64,000 nt of DNA from Polydactylus sextarius (lineage: Eukaryota; Chordata; Actinopteri; Polynemidae). Below the pieces are notes generated by a model. It worked only from the letters and a program-made list of their open reading frames with translations. It did not search any database and was not told where the DNA came from. Shown one piece after another: positions 50,390 to 63,050 of this stretch; the stretch's first letter is position 1, and each line of letters begins with the position of its first letter. The DNA lies in assembly GCA_016801845.1 (NCBI GenBank), contig CM028913.1:620001-684000 (forward strand). Reading direction: 5' to 3'. The position numbers were made by a program, and so were the translations under genes.

Positions 50390-50990
50390 TAGGGACCCAG
50401 GGAACGCCATGTCTCATAAGCCATGTCGGGGGAGAGCCTGGTGGTCCAGCTTTTACTGGTGGGGCCTGGCTGGGCTCAGCCTGAACAAGCAACATGGAAC
50501 CATCCTCCCGTGGTCCACCAACTGCAGGAGGAGTCATGGGGTCCAGTGTGAAGTGGATCAGGTAGTGGCTGAAGGTGGATGCCGATCCTCGGCTGACTAG
50601 ACTGGCTCTTTGGTCATGGAATGTCACCTCTCTGGCAAGGAAGGAGCCTGAGCTTGTGAGAGTGATTGAGCAATACTAACTAGATATAGTTAGGCTCACC
50701 TTAACACATGGAACCAATGTCCAGGCTCCAGAACCAATCTGCTGGAGAGAGGTTGGAGTTTATTCCACTCTGGAGTTGCCCTGGAAGAGTGGCGCTGGGA
50801 AGAGGTGGGGCTACTTGTGGTCCCCTGGTTCAGCATGTTTACATCGGAGTTGTAAAGGGTAGTGTGGGGCACCCAGTCTTCTTGGAGTCCTTGGGCATGG
50901 TGCTGGACAGCGCGCCACATGGTTTTGCTGGGGACTTCAATGCTCATGTGGGCAATGACAGTGGGAATTGAAAGGGGGTGACTGGGGGGG
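50390..50990 (+). pseudogene. LINE endonuclease-domain relic
   Basis: Across frame shifts it reads LALWSWNVTSLARKEPELV, then VIEQY, and near its end VFLESLGMVLDSAPHGFAGD continuing DFNAHVGND. WNVTSL and GDFNAHVGND are conserved endonuclease landmarks of abundant fish non-LTR elements; the D and N of GDFN are active-site residues. Several indels and stops make it inactive. Confidence 0.65.
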
Positions 50991-51170
50991 GGGCGGCTTG
51001 CCAGATCTAAACCCCAATATTGTTTTGCTGTTGGATTCTGTACTATGCACAGCTTGGCATGTGTCTCCACCAGAGTAGCAGTACCTGAGGGGAAAAACTC
51101 CAGAACTTTTCAGGGGAGAGAAGGGTCCTTGCCTAAAGGTACTCCGTGCAGCCCTGCGAAATTCTTGCAT

Positions 51171-53262
51171 GATGCTTTAGGTTGACGGTGATGATTGGTT
51201 ATAACTCCAGGATCAGATGTAGTCAGATACAATCAACAAAGAAGCGCCATCTTTGAAACCCAGCCGCAGAAGCGCAGTGGAAGTATCAATAAATAGTAAA
51301 GAAGAAGCAAACAAAGCAACACAGTCAAAACCATTGTAAAATGATCGCAGGTTTTCACATATAATGATCAATGTATGACGGGCTGCCACAGAATCAACAC
51401 CAGCCACCACAAACAATGTTAAAAACAAACGGACAGTTCCATTTTCTTGCCTGGGCATCTATGCTAAAGCTGCTGTCCTCACGACTTGGAGGAACAGTAG
51501 CGGATGGATGGATGGTTTCAAAGATAGTGTTTAAATAGCAGTCTTGAAGTACACTTGTGTGCACTTCAAGACTGCTAATGTGTATTAAATCAGTTTGTTT
51601 TTCCAAATATTTCTACAAGTAAATAATAAATAGTAAACCTGTAGTTTTTAAGTGCACTCAAGACTTAAAACTGACGGAAATCTGTTGTTCCACCTAGACA
51701 TGCAGCTTGAATTAAAAATGTACTTTACTTCCTTAAACTGGAAAAAATCACACTGACCTTGTCTGGTATGGGTAACAAATTTGAAAGGACCTGGAATCCT
51801 TTTTTGTCCTTGTATCCTTTTACATCAGCAGCACAGATTGTCAGATTTCTTTGGACTGAGCTCTAACAATGTTTATTTAGGTATTTTTGGTAATGTTTTA
51901 TACTGTTATTATTTGTGTTATTACTAACTCTTTTAATCTGTTACCATTTCACCATTCCTGCTTGTTTAGTGCAGATGTAGTATTCTTATCATGTGGATAT
52001 GTAATGTATTTTTTTATTGATACAACCAAGAGCCAAGAGTTCAGGAGGAAAAAATGCATTTTAAATAGAATAGACTGTGTGTGTTTGTATGTGTGTGTGT
52101 TCATATGTGTGTGTATGTGTGTGTACATACACACACGCATGTATGCGTGTATCAGAAATTATTCTGTGATAACAAACTCCATTCATGTTGGATTACCTTG
52201 TGTACATACATGCCTTGTAGTATGTATGTTTGTATGTATGGTCTTTTGGACATCTGTCTGCCTTAGGCCAAAAACTGATTAATGTGGATTTAAAACAATA
52301 TCATGGAGACAGGTGGAATGCAGTGGGAGACTCCCAATTATCATACTTGTTACTGTTTTAAGTTTGTGTTTTCATATGCTTTTGTATGAGGTTCACCCTC
52401 TGCCTTGCTGTGAATTGGCAGCATGTTGCTCTGTAGCCCCAGCTAGTTCAGGAGGCTTCCTCTGGCCCAGAGGTCTGCTGAGCATGAGGAAGTGGTCCGT
52501 GTCCACCCACGTCTTTCCCACGTAGCCTCATTTTGGTCTGCCTAGGGTCGGTGTGGGTCAACGCCCATCTGCCAGCCACCATCATTCACAGAGGACTCCA
52601 CAAAGGAAAACATCAAACCTGCTGAGAGTACGTGTGTGTTAGTTGTTTGTACTAACACATTTTAAATATTACAAGAGGCCCAGAGATGCTCTGGTGTTTT
52701 AGACTGGCCAACAACAAATGTGCTGCAATAAAGGAGGTTACAAGCATCTTACATCACAAGTAAAACAATGAAGTGAAAAAATAGCATGTGGAGAGCGTGC
52801 ACTGTGCATCTCATATACAGTCACTGGTGGACCATCATAAAGGATCTGTTTTTCATTGATAACAAGCCCTTTTAATTCATGTGGTTTAATTCATAATGGT
52901 TCCGCATACAGGGCTTAAGCCTAGTCCCAGGTCAAGTGGCTTGCATTGAATACATTGTTTCAAATATAAGTTGTTTTACATTAAACTAAGACCAGCTGTT
53001 TCCTGGTTAGAATCCCGACTGAATCGAATGCCCTGAAAGCTTGGACTAAGATGATTGCAAGGAGGATTGGAGCTGCTCTTAGACTGACTAGTGCTTTAAC
53101 AAAGCTTGAACAATTCTTAAACAAGGCAGGTCTTGAGATTATAGATTGTAAAGAAGCACAAGTTTAGCCTTTTGTGTGTTTTATGGGAAATTGATGATGA
53201 TGGTGATTGAAATACTTAACACAAGTATTTAAATGACACAGTATTCTTTTACTTGAGGACTG
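51171..53262. other. intergenic, no gene identified
   Basis: Contains a TG-rich low-complexity stretch at about 52076-52145. The 131-codon frame at 51887-52282 crosses it, is Cys/Val/Tyr-rich by composition and has no recognised domain. Confidence 0.4.
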
Positions 53263-53270
53263 GTAACCAC

Positions 53271-54108
53271 TAGGGGTGTGACACTCAGCTCACCAGACGA
53301 GACGAATCACGATATTGGGTTCACGAGAATGAGACCGTATTTTAACATCACATTTAAAAACAAAATGCAATAACAAAATATATGGCTGCACAAACATACT
53401 CATACAAACAATGGATGTGCATTTTGAAATGTTTTATAACTTTATAACTACAGCTTTTAACTGCTGATTTGTAGCGGACCAATCACAGCCCTGCAGGCTC
53501 TGTACTCTTGACATTTAAATGAAAGTGCTTTATTTGTTTTATGAGTTGATGATATAAATTTAACTATGAACATAAACATACATTGTTCATGTTCATACAT
53601 TGCTTGTTTTGCTTTGTTTATGTTTATGTTATGATCGCATCACTATTATTAATGTTTTATTGATGTCATACCAGGACTAATAGTTTATCTACTGTGTTTG
53701 ACATTACACATATGAATTTTTATAAATGTTTTTTATCTTTATTTTTTCCAGGGATGACGTACTTCCACACTTACTAGTCTGTTCCAGTTGTACGTGATTC
53801 AAATGCTAGTGAGGTGTGTAGCCTCGTCTCCATAGCATATGACTTCCAAGGCGGAGTCTTCTACTGAGGAAACCCTCGCCTTTGAGAAACGCCCACAATG
53901 AGGCTGCTGCTTCCCTTCCTCTTTCTTCTTGTCAGTTTCTGGTAGGGTAGATGTAGCAAAGGTGCACTACTGTCCCCCACAAGTCACAAATGGAAGTTTG
54001 GATAGCTCACAGTCTGATAGGCTTCTGTCCTGTGCCCGCAAGACAGCTTATCACTTAAATGAGAAATATTGTCACGTTTTAGTCCGTTTTAGTCTCGTCA
54101 CACCCTTG
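53271..54108. mobile_element. Non-autonomous hAT element
   Basis: Terminal repeats taggggtgtgac (53271-53282) and gtcacacccttg (54097-54108) are inverted copies matching at 10 of 12 positions. Octamers gtaaccac (53263-53270) and gtaatcac (54109-54116) form an 8-bp target duplication with one mismatch. The inside has no transposase; its right part holds a CpG-bearing unique segment of about 200 bp (53750-53960). Confidence 0.75.
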
Positions 54109-54116
54109 GTAATCAC

Positions 54117-57100
54117 AATTCTCAATAGTGTCCTACATCTCACCTGAAGATGTTCTAGTGGTTACAGTTTCATTTGAGTTGAATTCAGAGCAAACTGTGG
54201 CCCAACCATTTCTTTCCTTTACTCAGTAGGAGCTGTATGGTTGCAGCAAAATTTGGGACACAGAGCCATAGTAATGTTTTATTGTTTTACTCTCACATTT
54301 TTCCAACACATTCTCTGCAATTGTTTTGCACCCTCATTCACATGAAATTGTCTTCACCACTCCATCAACCACTCCAGCAACACATTTACATTCAATTTAC
54401 TTTACACCAGGACCTAGCCCTGTCTGTAAATCTGTAAATTACACTTCACACATCCATGTTGTGAAACTAATGCAGTTTAGATAAAGTATTGTATTTGTGC
54501 AGGGAGATTCTGATTCTCATCTGAAACTGCTTTTTCATGGATGGATTCGGGGTTGGATTGTTTTGTATATAAATATTTATCTAAAATATTTTTTGGAACA
54601 TTTTTTAGAACCTTACTCTGTGCTGAGTTTCATCACTCAACCACATGATAAGTTCAGTGACATCAATAATTATCTTCTCTTGTTCAGCAAGAATTTGGTA
54701 GAGATCCCCTCATCTTTTAGTAGTGAGTATCTTTTAGTGGAATAATTGTGCAAGCTGGCCTCACAAACAAAATATGAAGGTTTATAGGTGGGCTGGAGGA
54801 TGAGGGGGTCTGGATCTGGCCCTCAGGCACATCACTACAGTGATCCCGCTAAACTTGGCAGGAAATGATAATGGCAGGTCAGGCAGCAGATGCCTCAGAG
54901 CATGCCTGGATTTCACAGGGCTACAGGACCCCTGTCTAATATGTGAAAAGCAACACAAAGCAGCTCATTTCTCAGCACTGTGTAGTAAAACATATTTTAG
55001 TAGCTTCTAAGGCTCATATTACACTGAGGTAGGTTGAGAGGAGTTTCTGAGAGAACCATCCATGAAAAGAGGAAGGTGACTTCAGAAAGATGTCAGACCT
55101 TCTCAGTTTCTCCTCACTTCATTGGGTTGTAGATTTTTGGATGAATCTACACACAATAGTTATAAATTAGTTAAGAACTGAAATATCTTTATAAAATTAT
55201 AAAAACTTTTCAGCTCCCCTCAGGCCTTTAAGGACCCAATTAATAGCAGTGACCTTTCCCAGTCTTTTTAGGTGATTCACTAAAGGGTTTGTTGACTGTC
55301 AGGTTGAATGCCTGACCAAATGGGAAATGTGAATTCAGGTCTACATTCATGACTCATGAGACTCATGATTTGAGGGAGTTGGGTTAATGATTTGGATCCC
55401 AAATATCTTTCCCACTACTATTATAACAACCTGGAAGATGCAGAGCTGGCCATCCATCCAGCAGGTTCTTCTTCTCTTTAGAGGATTCCTGAAGCTCTGT
55501 TAAATACTGCTGGGTTCTTGGTGACTTCCTTGACTAAGGGCCTGCTTGCCCATTGCTCAGTCTGACTAGACAGCTGACTCAAGAAAGTTCCCTGATTGTT
55601 CCAACGTTCAACCATTTCACAGTGGTTGAAGTCACTGGGCACCTGGCAACACTCAGACCTTTAGAAATGGTTTTCTACCATGGCCCAAATCTGTGCCTAA
55701 CCAGACTTGAACTTCAGAGTTTGTATTTGTCGTAACATTTTGAGTGCCTACCAACCTGTACATGACTCAGTATTCATAGCAAAAATATCACAGTTTGTGA
55801 AAGGTGTACAGGTGATGATCCAGAAAGTCCATTTTGAAAGTCCAGGAATTGTCCAAGAATGTCATTAATATTATTTAAGGGAATACAGAATATTGATGAC
55901 ATGTAATGGCCCTGGTTATGACTTCCCTCCACATTTAAGGCGGTATCCACTGTAGACAGTAGTAAGGCACACATCTTCACTGTTATCCAAGAGAGGATCA
56001 AACTATCAGAAGATCAGATGAAAGTCTATTAGTGCCAGTTCAATAACCAAGCAGCCAGGACATAAAATTGTTTTGACAGGGACAAACACAGTGGTGTCTC
56101 AAGATCATTTGGACAACTGACTGGACTAACTAGAATATAGAGCAGCTATTTTGCTGATGTTGCATAAGGGGTGATGTTGCAAAGGAGGGCACATAATTTG
56201 GCTTTGACAGCTTGTGAGGAAGTCCTTTGTTATTGACAAAACAGGACAATCCCCCCTGTTCCGTCCAAATAGATGAAGGGGCCAATTGTCACTCTGCAGA
56301 ATGCTACGGAAGTAAAATGCAGCTGTTCAGAAAACCAAACTTTGAGTCTCCTATTGTTGATTCTACAAAGAGGTTTTGATGTAGAAATGAATGGGGACTT
56401 GTCACATTCACTGTCTCATACTGACAGTGGTGGATTTCATCATGTGCATTGTGATTAGTGATCCCACGGACCCCACCTCTGTCAAAGGCTATGACTGATC
56501 ACTGTAACAGCATGTTGGAGTGATCAAACTGAGATTGATGTCTCAGTCACTGTTAGGACACCTACAGGAGCCTGAGAGAAGGCAGTGATGCAGAGACAAA
56601 GTAAAGTGAATCCAGCAGCATACTGGACTTATTGTCACATTAAATACTTGGTTACAGCTATGGTTTGTGAAAGGTTATCATTTGCATCAAAGAGCTTATG
56701 GTTAGAGGATCTAGACTGTCATGGTAAAAATAATGAACAAGCTTAAAACTGTAGAATGGTCCTATTTCCTGGACTTACTTCTCCACCAAGGCTAATTAAT
56801 TTGCCTCTAGATCTGAATTTTTATGTGGATTTTCTCTTGAACTGAGCAAATTACCACATCATTACCATAAACATGTCTGATTTTTTACCCCCATATCTAA
56901 ATAGTATTGTCTGTGATCTTGTCACTTTAAGAAAAGTAATATTTTTGGACTATGCCCATTTAACTTATTAGGTTCTTCTAGCACTTTTGTGTAATCTTGG
57001 TGATGAGCAAACAAACAAACCAAGATACATGTAAAAACATAATTTCCATAATCAAAAGTAATAAGTAATGTTTTTCAAACAAACTTGTGTCTTTTTTCTG

Positions 57101-57494
57101 CAATGGTTTAATGATACCAACTGGAGAATCAGTTCAATAAGCATTTTTTTTCACAAACCAATCAACTCATATTCATACAGCATGCATGATAAAATAAAAT
57201 GCCTGACAAACAACATAGGTACTGTATGACTTTAGTTTTAATTTCTGTTTGACTTGAGAACACCTACCCATCTTTTATCTTTCATCATCACCCATCTTTA
57301 TCTCATCTTCTCCATGGAGTGTATGAATGTGTCTCATAGACACCCTAAAGTGCAAGTCTGGCCCCAAAAGACAAGTAAGTAACATTTTTTATAACACTTC
57401 TCACAGAGAATACTCACAAAGTGCTTTGGTTAAAATACAGAGTAATAAATACATACATCCAATGACATCAAAAACAAACAAATCACGGGGAACA
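54117..57494. other. intergenic, no gene identified
   Basis: More than 3 kb without a recognised exon, RNA gene or classified repeat. Short open frames (60-82 codons) are scattered on both strands without domains. Confidence 0.4.
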
Positions 57495-58140
57495 ATCAGG
57501 GAAACACATAGGATTTTAGAAGCTTCTTAAAGCACTCGATGGATTCAGCAGCTCTAAGTTTATATGGTAGAGTGTTCCATAGTCTGGGTGCAGCAGACTC
57601 AAAGGCTCTGTCACCTCTTGTTCTTAATCTCGAGCTGATCCAGATTGGCAGACCTGAGTGGAGCATTTTTATGTAGTAGGTCAGATAAATACTGAGGTGT
57701 CTGACCATGCAGGGCTCTGTAGGTAAAAATAAGGATTTTGAACTTATTCGCAGTATTTGCTAGCACACAGAAAAAGTTACAGTTATCAATGCGAGATGAC
57801 ACAAAGGTGTGGATGATCATTTCCAGTTCAATATGTGACACAACAGATCTAAGTTTTGAAATGTTCCTGAGATGGAAAAAGCACATATGGGTCAACACCT
57901 GGATGTGTTTATCAAAGTGCATAGCTCTGTTAAAAGTAACTTTTTAAAGATTTTTCAGGCTAGAGCGGATATTTTTGTCCAAAGATCCCATACGGCTGGC
58001 CACCTCAGAAGCAGTACCGTCAGGGGCAACAATCAGGTCTTGGAAGCATTAAGCTGGAGGAAATTGTTGGCCATCCAGTTGTTAATTGCAAGCAAGCAGT
58101 CATGAAATACATTCAGGGAATTGGTCGTGTCAGGGTTAAA
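57495..58140 (-). pseudogene. L2-clade LINE RT C-terminal relic
   Basis: The minus strand reads DCLLAINNWMANNFLQLNAS, then CFFHLRNISKLRSVVSH, FVSSRIDNCNFF, FKILIFTYRALHGQTPQYL and RLWNTLPYKLRAAESIECFK. These are in the order typical of L2-type LINE thumb/C-terminal regions. The expected segment of about 60 codons between SRIDNCN and FKIL is deleted, and frames shift at several points. Inactive. Confidence 0.8.
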
Positions 58141-58699
58141 AGAAAAATACAAGAATCACTTACTGCAATGTATCTTTGTGAATTGAATGCATTTTAGAAG
58201 AAAAAATGTTGAGAGAAACTTTTTCAGTTCCAGAGACAGTGACTTCTAAATGGTAAATGAACTGCACTGTGTTTTTCTAGTCCTTTTGTGGCATCTAAAA
58301 GTACTTTGTACTACAGATCACACTAACCCATTCACACACACACATTCACAAATGTGAAAAATTCACAAAATGCTGCTCAGCTTACAAAATATTTTCAAAT
58401 ATTGTCAATGACTTTTATTTTTTATCATTAATGCTAACACAGACAAGTTGTTTTAATGTTTTTCAGCTTTTATCTTATATATCATGCACTATGTGTAGTG
58501 CACCAAATGCTGGAGGGAGCACCTTCAAAGAGCCAAATTAACGATCAGTATGACGATCAGAATGGGAGGAGCTACGTCATCATAAAAAACAGGAGAAGAT
58601 GTTCCACTGGTCCAGCAGCATAAACTTCCACCAAAGCAAGTTCCTGGTAATGTTTAGGGGCCAGGAACTTTTCAGGAATGTTCTCTTACTCTGTCCGTA

Positions 58700-59080
58700 T
58701 AGTGTCTGTGTCTCCACTGAGGGTAAGGCCCGGATCAGCGACGTATTTACAGTGTGTTGTTTTTTATGTACATAGTGCAAATTGCAGATCAGACAGTCGG
58801 AATGGCAGAGTTTTGTACAATGTGTAGAGTTAGGTGGGTACAGTAGTGTTCATCAGAGTGACAGCCTGGGGGAAAAAACTGTTCTTATGTCTGGCTGTTT
58901 TGGCGTACAGTGATCTGTATCATCTACCGGAGGGGAGAAGTTCAAACGGGTTGTGACCAGTGTGTGATGGGTCTGCAGAGATGTTTCCTGCCCGTTTCCT
59001 GACCCTGGATATATATAAGACCTGAATGGTGGGCAGATCAACACCAATGATTTTCTCTGCAAAAAAAAAAAAAAAAAAAC
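58700..59080 (-). pseudogene. LINE C-terminal and 3' tail relic with A-tail
   Basis: Minus-strand frames read RVRKRAGNISADPSHTGHN, PFELLPSGRRY and, after a frame slip, RHKNSFFPQAVTLMN. This matches the last residues of a widespread fish LINE protein (SHPGHHLFELLPSGRRYRS...NSFFPWA). The element's own tail would lie toward 58700. The A-run at 59060-59079 (T-run on the minus strand) lies at its upstream side. Confidence 0.6.
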
Positions 59081-59469
59081 TTAAATCAAAGGCAGATGAG
59101 TGAAACAAGCACGAGTCACAAACAAAGTCAAAAAACTGTGCTGTAGAGGGCATTTGCTCACAGAGATAGAAATAAAGCAGAGGAAATTCTGGTTATGGTC
59201 CTGTGCTAGATGGATGTGTGGCAGAGCTCTCCCATATAAAGTTTGGAGAATAACAGTTGTGTAGTCATAAGAAATTTTGTACAGCTTCAGTGAACAGCTG
59301 CTTTATTTAATTACTTATTTATTGAATTAACAGTTAAAATGCTGAAAAAGCCAACTAAACCTACAAAAACGACAAGATTACATGCCTCCTCAAGAAGCTG
59401 ACACAAGGGAGGTGACTGAACCAAACATTGATTAATCAATCCTTCTTCTCGCGAACTGCAGTCAATTAA

Positions 59470-59940
59470 GGTAACATGGTGAAGTTTGCAGACGACACAA
59501 CTCTGGTAGGTCTTGTGACCTTGCCCCCCAAAAAACTCTGGAATATTAAGTTGCTACTGTGTTTTGTATATAGCATTTTTTTTTGCACTAAACAACACAT
59601 CTTTTGCACTTTTTGCATTCTTCCACATCTTTCTGCCCTATCACAATACATCATACAGCAATTGTTGCTGCTGTATCTTGTGTCTTTGTCCTGTGATCTT
59701 GTCTTCTGATATTGCTGCTTGTTATGTAATGTCTTTTATCTGTGGTCTACTGGTTAGAGTTAGGAAACTGTTCTTATCTGTTGTGCACTTTTTCACTTTA
59801 GTGTTGTAAATTGTCTTATCTGGGTGAATTTCTTCTTTCACTGTGGGATAGCAAGAAACCTACTTTCAGTTCCTCTGTATGTCTAGTATATGTGGAGAAA
59901 TTGTGAATTAAGCTGACTGACTTTAACAACAACGACAACA
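59470..59940 (+). pseudogene. LINE RT box and tail fragment
   Basis: MVKFADDTTLVGLV (from 59476) is the FADD catalytic box of a LINE reverse transcriptase. The frame then leaves coding-like sequence almost at once and enters a T-rich 3' tail ending with ctttcactgtgggatagcaa and a CAACAACGA-type run. This indicates an internal deletion between the RT box and the tail. Confidence 0.55.
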
Positions 59941-60126
59941 ACAGTCTCTAGTGTTCTAGAACTGTTTCTCAGAGGCATCAAGGATTTTGGCTTACCATCT
60001 AGATTTTGCTGTGATCACGGAATGGAGAATACAGCTAAAGAGGAGAGGTCTACACACAAACCCTGTCATCACTGAATGCAGTGTACATAATCAGAGAATA
60101 GAAATTATGGGCAGAACTTAATAGAG

Positions 60127-60459
60127 TTGTGTTTTTATCATAGTAACCTGTTCAGCTTTATGGAAAATGAAAATGTCTTAACCTCAACCAATGAACTTCA
60201 TCTGTTCTATTTCCATTACATTTTTATACCGAGAGTGCAAAGAGCAGCTGATAAGCAAACCCCCATACAACTGTGGCAAAAGGGGATTCTTAATGTTGTG
60301 GCATTCCAAACACTGCTGCTGATGAGGTTTTTCGAACTAGATGCAGTACTGAGAGTGGATGAACATTCTGCCCCTCTCTCAGACACCGGAAACAATGTTC
60401 TGAGACCTGAGAACCATTTTAATGTAAATTCAACCACAAGACATTTGAAGAAACTGTAA
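60127..60459 (+). pseudogene. Integrase-core-like transposase C-terminal fragment
   Basis: A 110-codon frame contains NELHLFYFHYIFIPRVQRA followed by PIQLWQKGI. This resembles the region of an integrase-core transposon protein family amplified in fish, with the pattern NExHLFxLHYxFxPRI...TPxQLWxxG. It is isolated, with no catalytic DDE portion upstream in frame. The family assignment is from memory of the pattern. Confidence 0.45.
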
Positions 60460-60479
60460 ACCCACTGCACAAAGATGGG

Positions 60480-61311
60480 AACCATGGCATTGATCTATTT
60501 ATAGATTTAGTTAATGTTCTTCAACATAGTTAATAAAAACTCCTTTATTCCATTGACTTATGATGTATTTAAAACATTAACCATCAACAGCCTATAAACA
60601 TGGCATGGAAGTTAACTAAACTGAATTTGAATGAGTATTTGTGTGCAACATTATGTCCTCAAATGGAGACATCAGGAAATTTAACATAAAATTCTATATG
60701 TCCAGTTGTGTGTTTTTTGTTTGTGTTGTTTAACTAACTGATGAATCATCATGATTAATTCTATTATGTAATGAAAATATATATTAGGAATTCATGATTC
60801 TCACTGAAGTAATATTTAAGTAACTATAGTCTTGAAGAATTACATCACACTTACTTAACTATTAATTATGGGTTGCAAACTCATTGGTACTTCATACATC
60901 ATTTCTTATGCACCTCTGGTACTGGGGTATATATGCGTAGATACATTTAAGCATTGATCAAACATTGGGCATTCGCTTGTTGCTTGTGTCATAGCTTATT
61001 ACCATAAATTTAACTGAATTTTAACTTCTCCTTTTTGCTCTGGTCGCTGAAGACACTTCGCTGCTGCCGAATTCACTCTTTTTGTCGATTTCGCTGTCTC
61101 TCCATAGAGAAATAATGACTTCTGGCGCTGTGGTCGCTCTAGTTGCTTTTGGTGTGAATGTACCTTTAGAAGGATGCAGCTCCTTGTTTGGGAGACAGCC
61201 TATGTTTATAGAGTGCCTAAAATTCACAGCACTAATAAAACCAAAATTACCAAAAAATAGAATCATGTAGTTCACTCATGACTGTCTTGGGACTAACTCA
61301 AGGGATTACAT
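60480..61311. other. intergenic, no gene identified
   Basis: AT-rich. The minus-strand 84-codon frame at 61021-61275 has no recognised domain. Confidence 0.4.
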
Positions 61312-63050
61312 ACACCTGTTCCAACCAGGCTGTTTAAAGATGTCCTACCTTTAATTGACACCTCCATCTTGGGTCTGATCAATCTATCTTTAGTAAAAGG
61401 CTACGTACCACAGGCTTTTAAAGCTGCAGTAATTAAACCATTACTTAAAAAGCCTACTCTGGACCCATGTGATCTAGCTAATTATTGACCCATATCAAAT
61501 CTCCCTTTTATGTCCAAAATCCTTAAGAAAGTTGTTGCTGCTCAACTATGTGACTACTTAATGGGAATAGTCTATGAACATTTCCAGTCAGGGTTTAGAG
61601 ATCATTATAGTACAGAAACAGCATTAGTGAAAGTTACCAACGACCTTCTTATGGCCTCAGACAATGGACACTGGTCTCTGTTCTTGTCCTGTTGGATCTT
61701 AGTGCTGCGTTTGACACAATTGATCATAAGATCCTATTACATAAACTAGAACATGTTGTTGGGATTAAAGGCACTGCACTTCATTGGTTTAAGTCATATC
61801 TATCAGATAGATTCCAGTTTGTTCATGTTCAATGAGTCTTCCATATGTACTGCAGTTAGTCATGGAGTTTCACAGGGTTCTATGTTAGGACAAATCCTTT
61901 TTATCTTGTACATGCTTCCCTTAGGAAACATCATTAGGTAGCACAATATAAACTTCCATTGTTATGCAGACGATACCCAGCTGTACTTGATCTATGAAAC
62001 CAGATGAAACTAACCAGGTCATCAAACTTCAGGATTGTCTTAAAGACATAAAGACCTGGATGACTCAGAATTTCTTACTTTTATACTCAGACAAAATTAA
62101 AGTTATCATACTTGGCCCTAAAAATCTCAGAACATCATTTTCAGATCACATAGCTAACCTGAATGGCATGACCTTGGCCTCCAGTTCTACTGTGAGGAAC
62201 CTTGGAGTAATCTTTGATCAGGACAAATGACATGTCATTTGTATGTCATATTAGACAAGTCTCTAGGACAGGCTTTTTTCCACCTATGTAATATTGCAAA
62301 AATCAGAAACATCCTGTCTAGAAAGGATGCTGAAAAGTTAATTCATGCATTTGTTACATTTAGACTGGATTACTGTACCTCTCTTCTATCGGGGTGTTCC
62401 AGTAACTCCACCAAAATCCCACAGTTAATCCAAAATGCTGTAACACAAGTACAGACAAGAAGTAGGATCAGAGATCATATTTCTCTTCTATTGGCTGCTC
62501 TTCATTGGCTTCCTGTAAAATCTAGAATTGAATTCAAAATCCTCCTGCTTGCCTATAAAACCCTTAATGATCAGGCTCCATCATATCTTAAGGAGCTCAT
62601 AGTTCCTTATTATCCTAATAGATCACTTCGATCACAAACTGCTGGTTTACTTGTGGTTCCTAGAGTCTCTAAGACCAGAATGGGAGGTAGAGCTTTCAGT
62701 TATCAGGCTCCTCTCTTATGGAACCAGCTCCCACTTTGGGTGTGGGAGGTAGACACCCTTTCTACATTTACATTTCCTCCTCTCCCCTAACCTCCTCCCC
62801 TTCCTTTCCTCTGTTTCTTCTCTTTTCTCTTTTTTTTCTGTTTTCATTTCACTCCAGCCGGTCGAGGCAGGTGACCATCCACTCTGAGTCTGGTTCTGCT
62901 GGAGGTTTCTTACTGTTAAAAGGGAGTTTTTCCTCTCCATTGTCGCCAAGCACTTGCTCATTGTGGAAATGTTGGATTTCTCTATGTAAAGTGCCTTAAA
63001 ATAAATGTTTTCATGATCTGGCGCTATATAAATAAAACTGAATTGAAATG
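61312..63050 (+). mobile_element. 5'-truncated L2-type LINE, RT largely preserved
   Basis: Reads from the start of the RT domain to the tail. Landmarks: FKAAVIKPLLKKPTLDPCDL; ILKKVVAAQLCDYL; TALVKVTNDLLMASDNG; DLSAAFDTIDHKILL (after a frame slip near 61690); GVSQGSMLGQILFILY; the catalytic HCYADDTQLYL (tatgcagacgat at 61963-61974); NLGVIFDQD; LIHAFVTFRLDYC; KILLLAYKTLNDQAPSYLKE; and LLWNQLPLWV. At least one in-frame stop (61486-61488, TGA in the NY*PIS box) and several frame slips inactivate it. The 3' UTR has the gagtctggttctgctggagg block and ends with gcgctatataaataaaactg plus ATTGAA repeats. It appears to be the parent type of the 11025 and 27705 relics. Confidence 0.85.
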
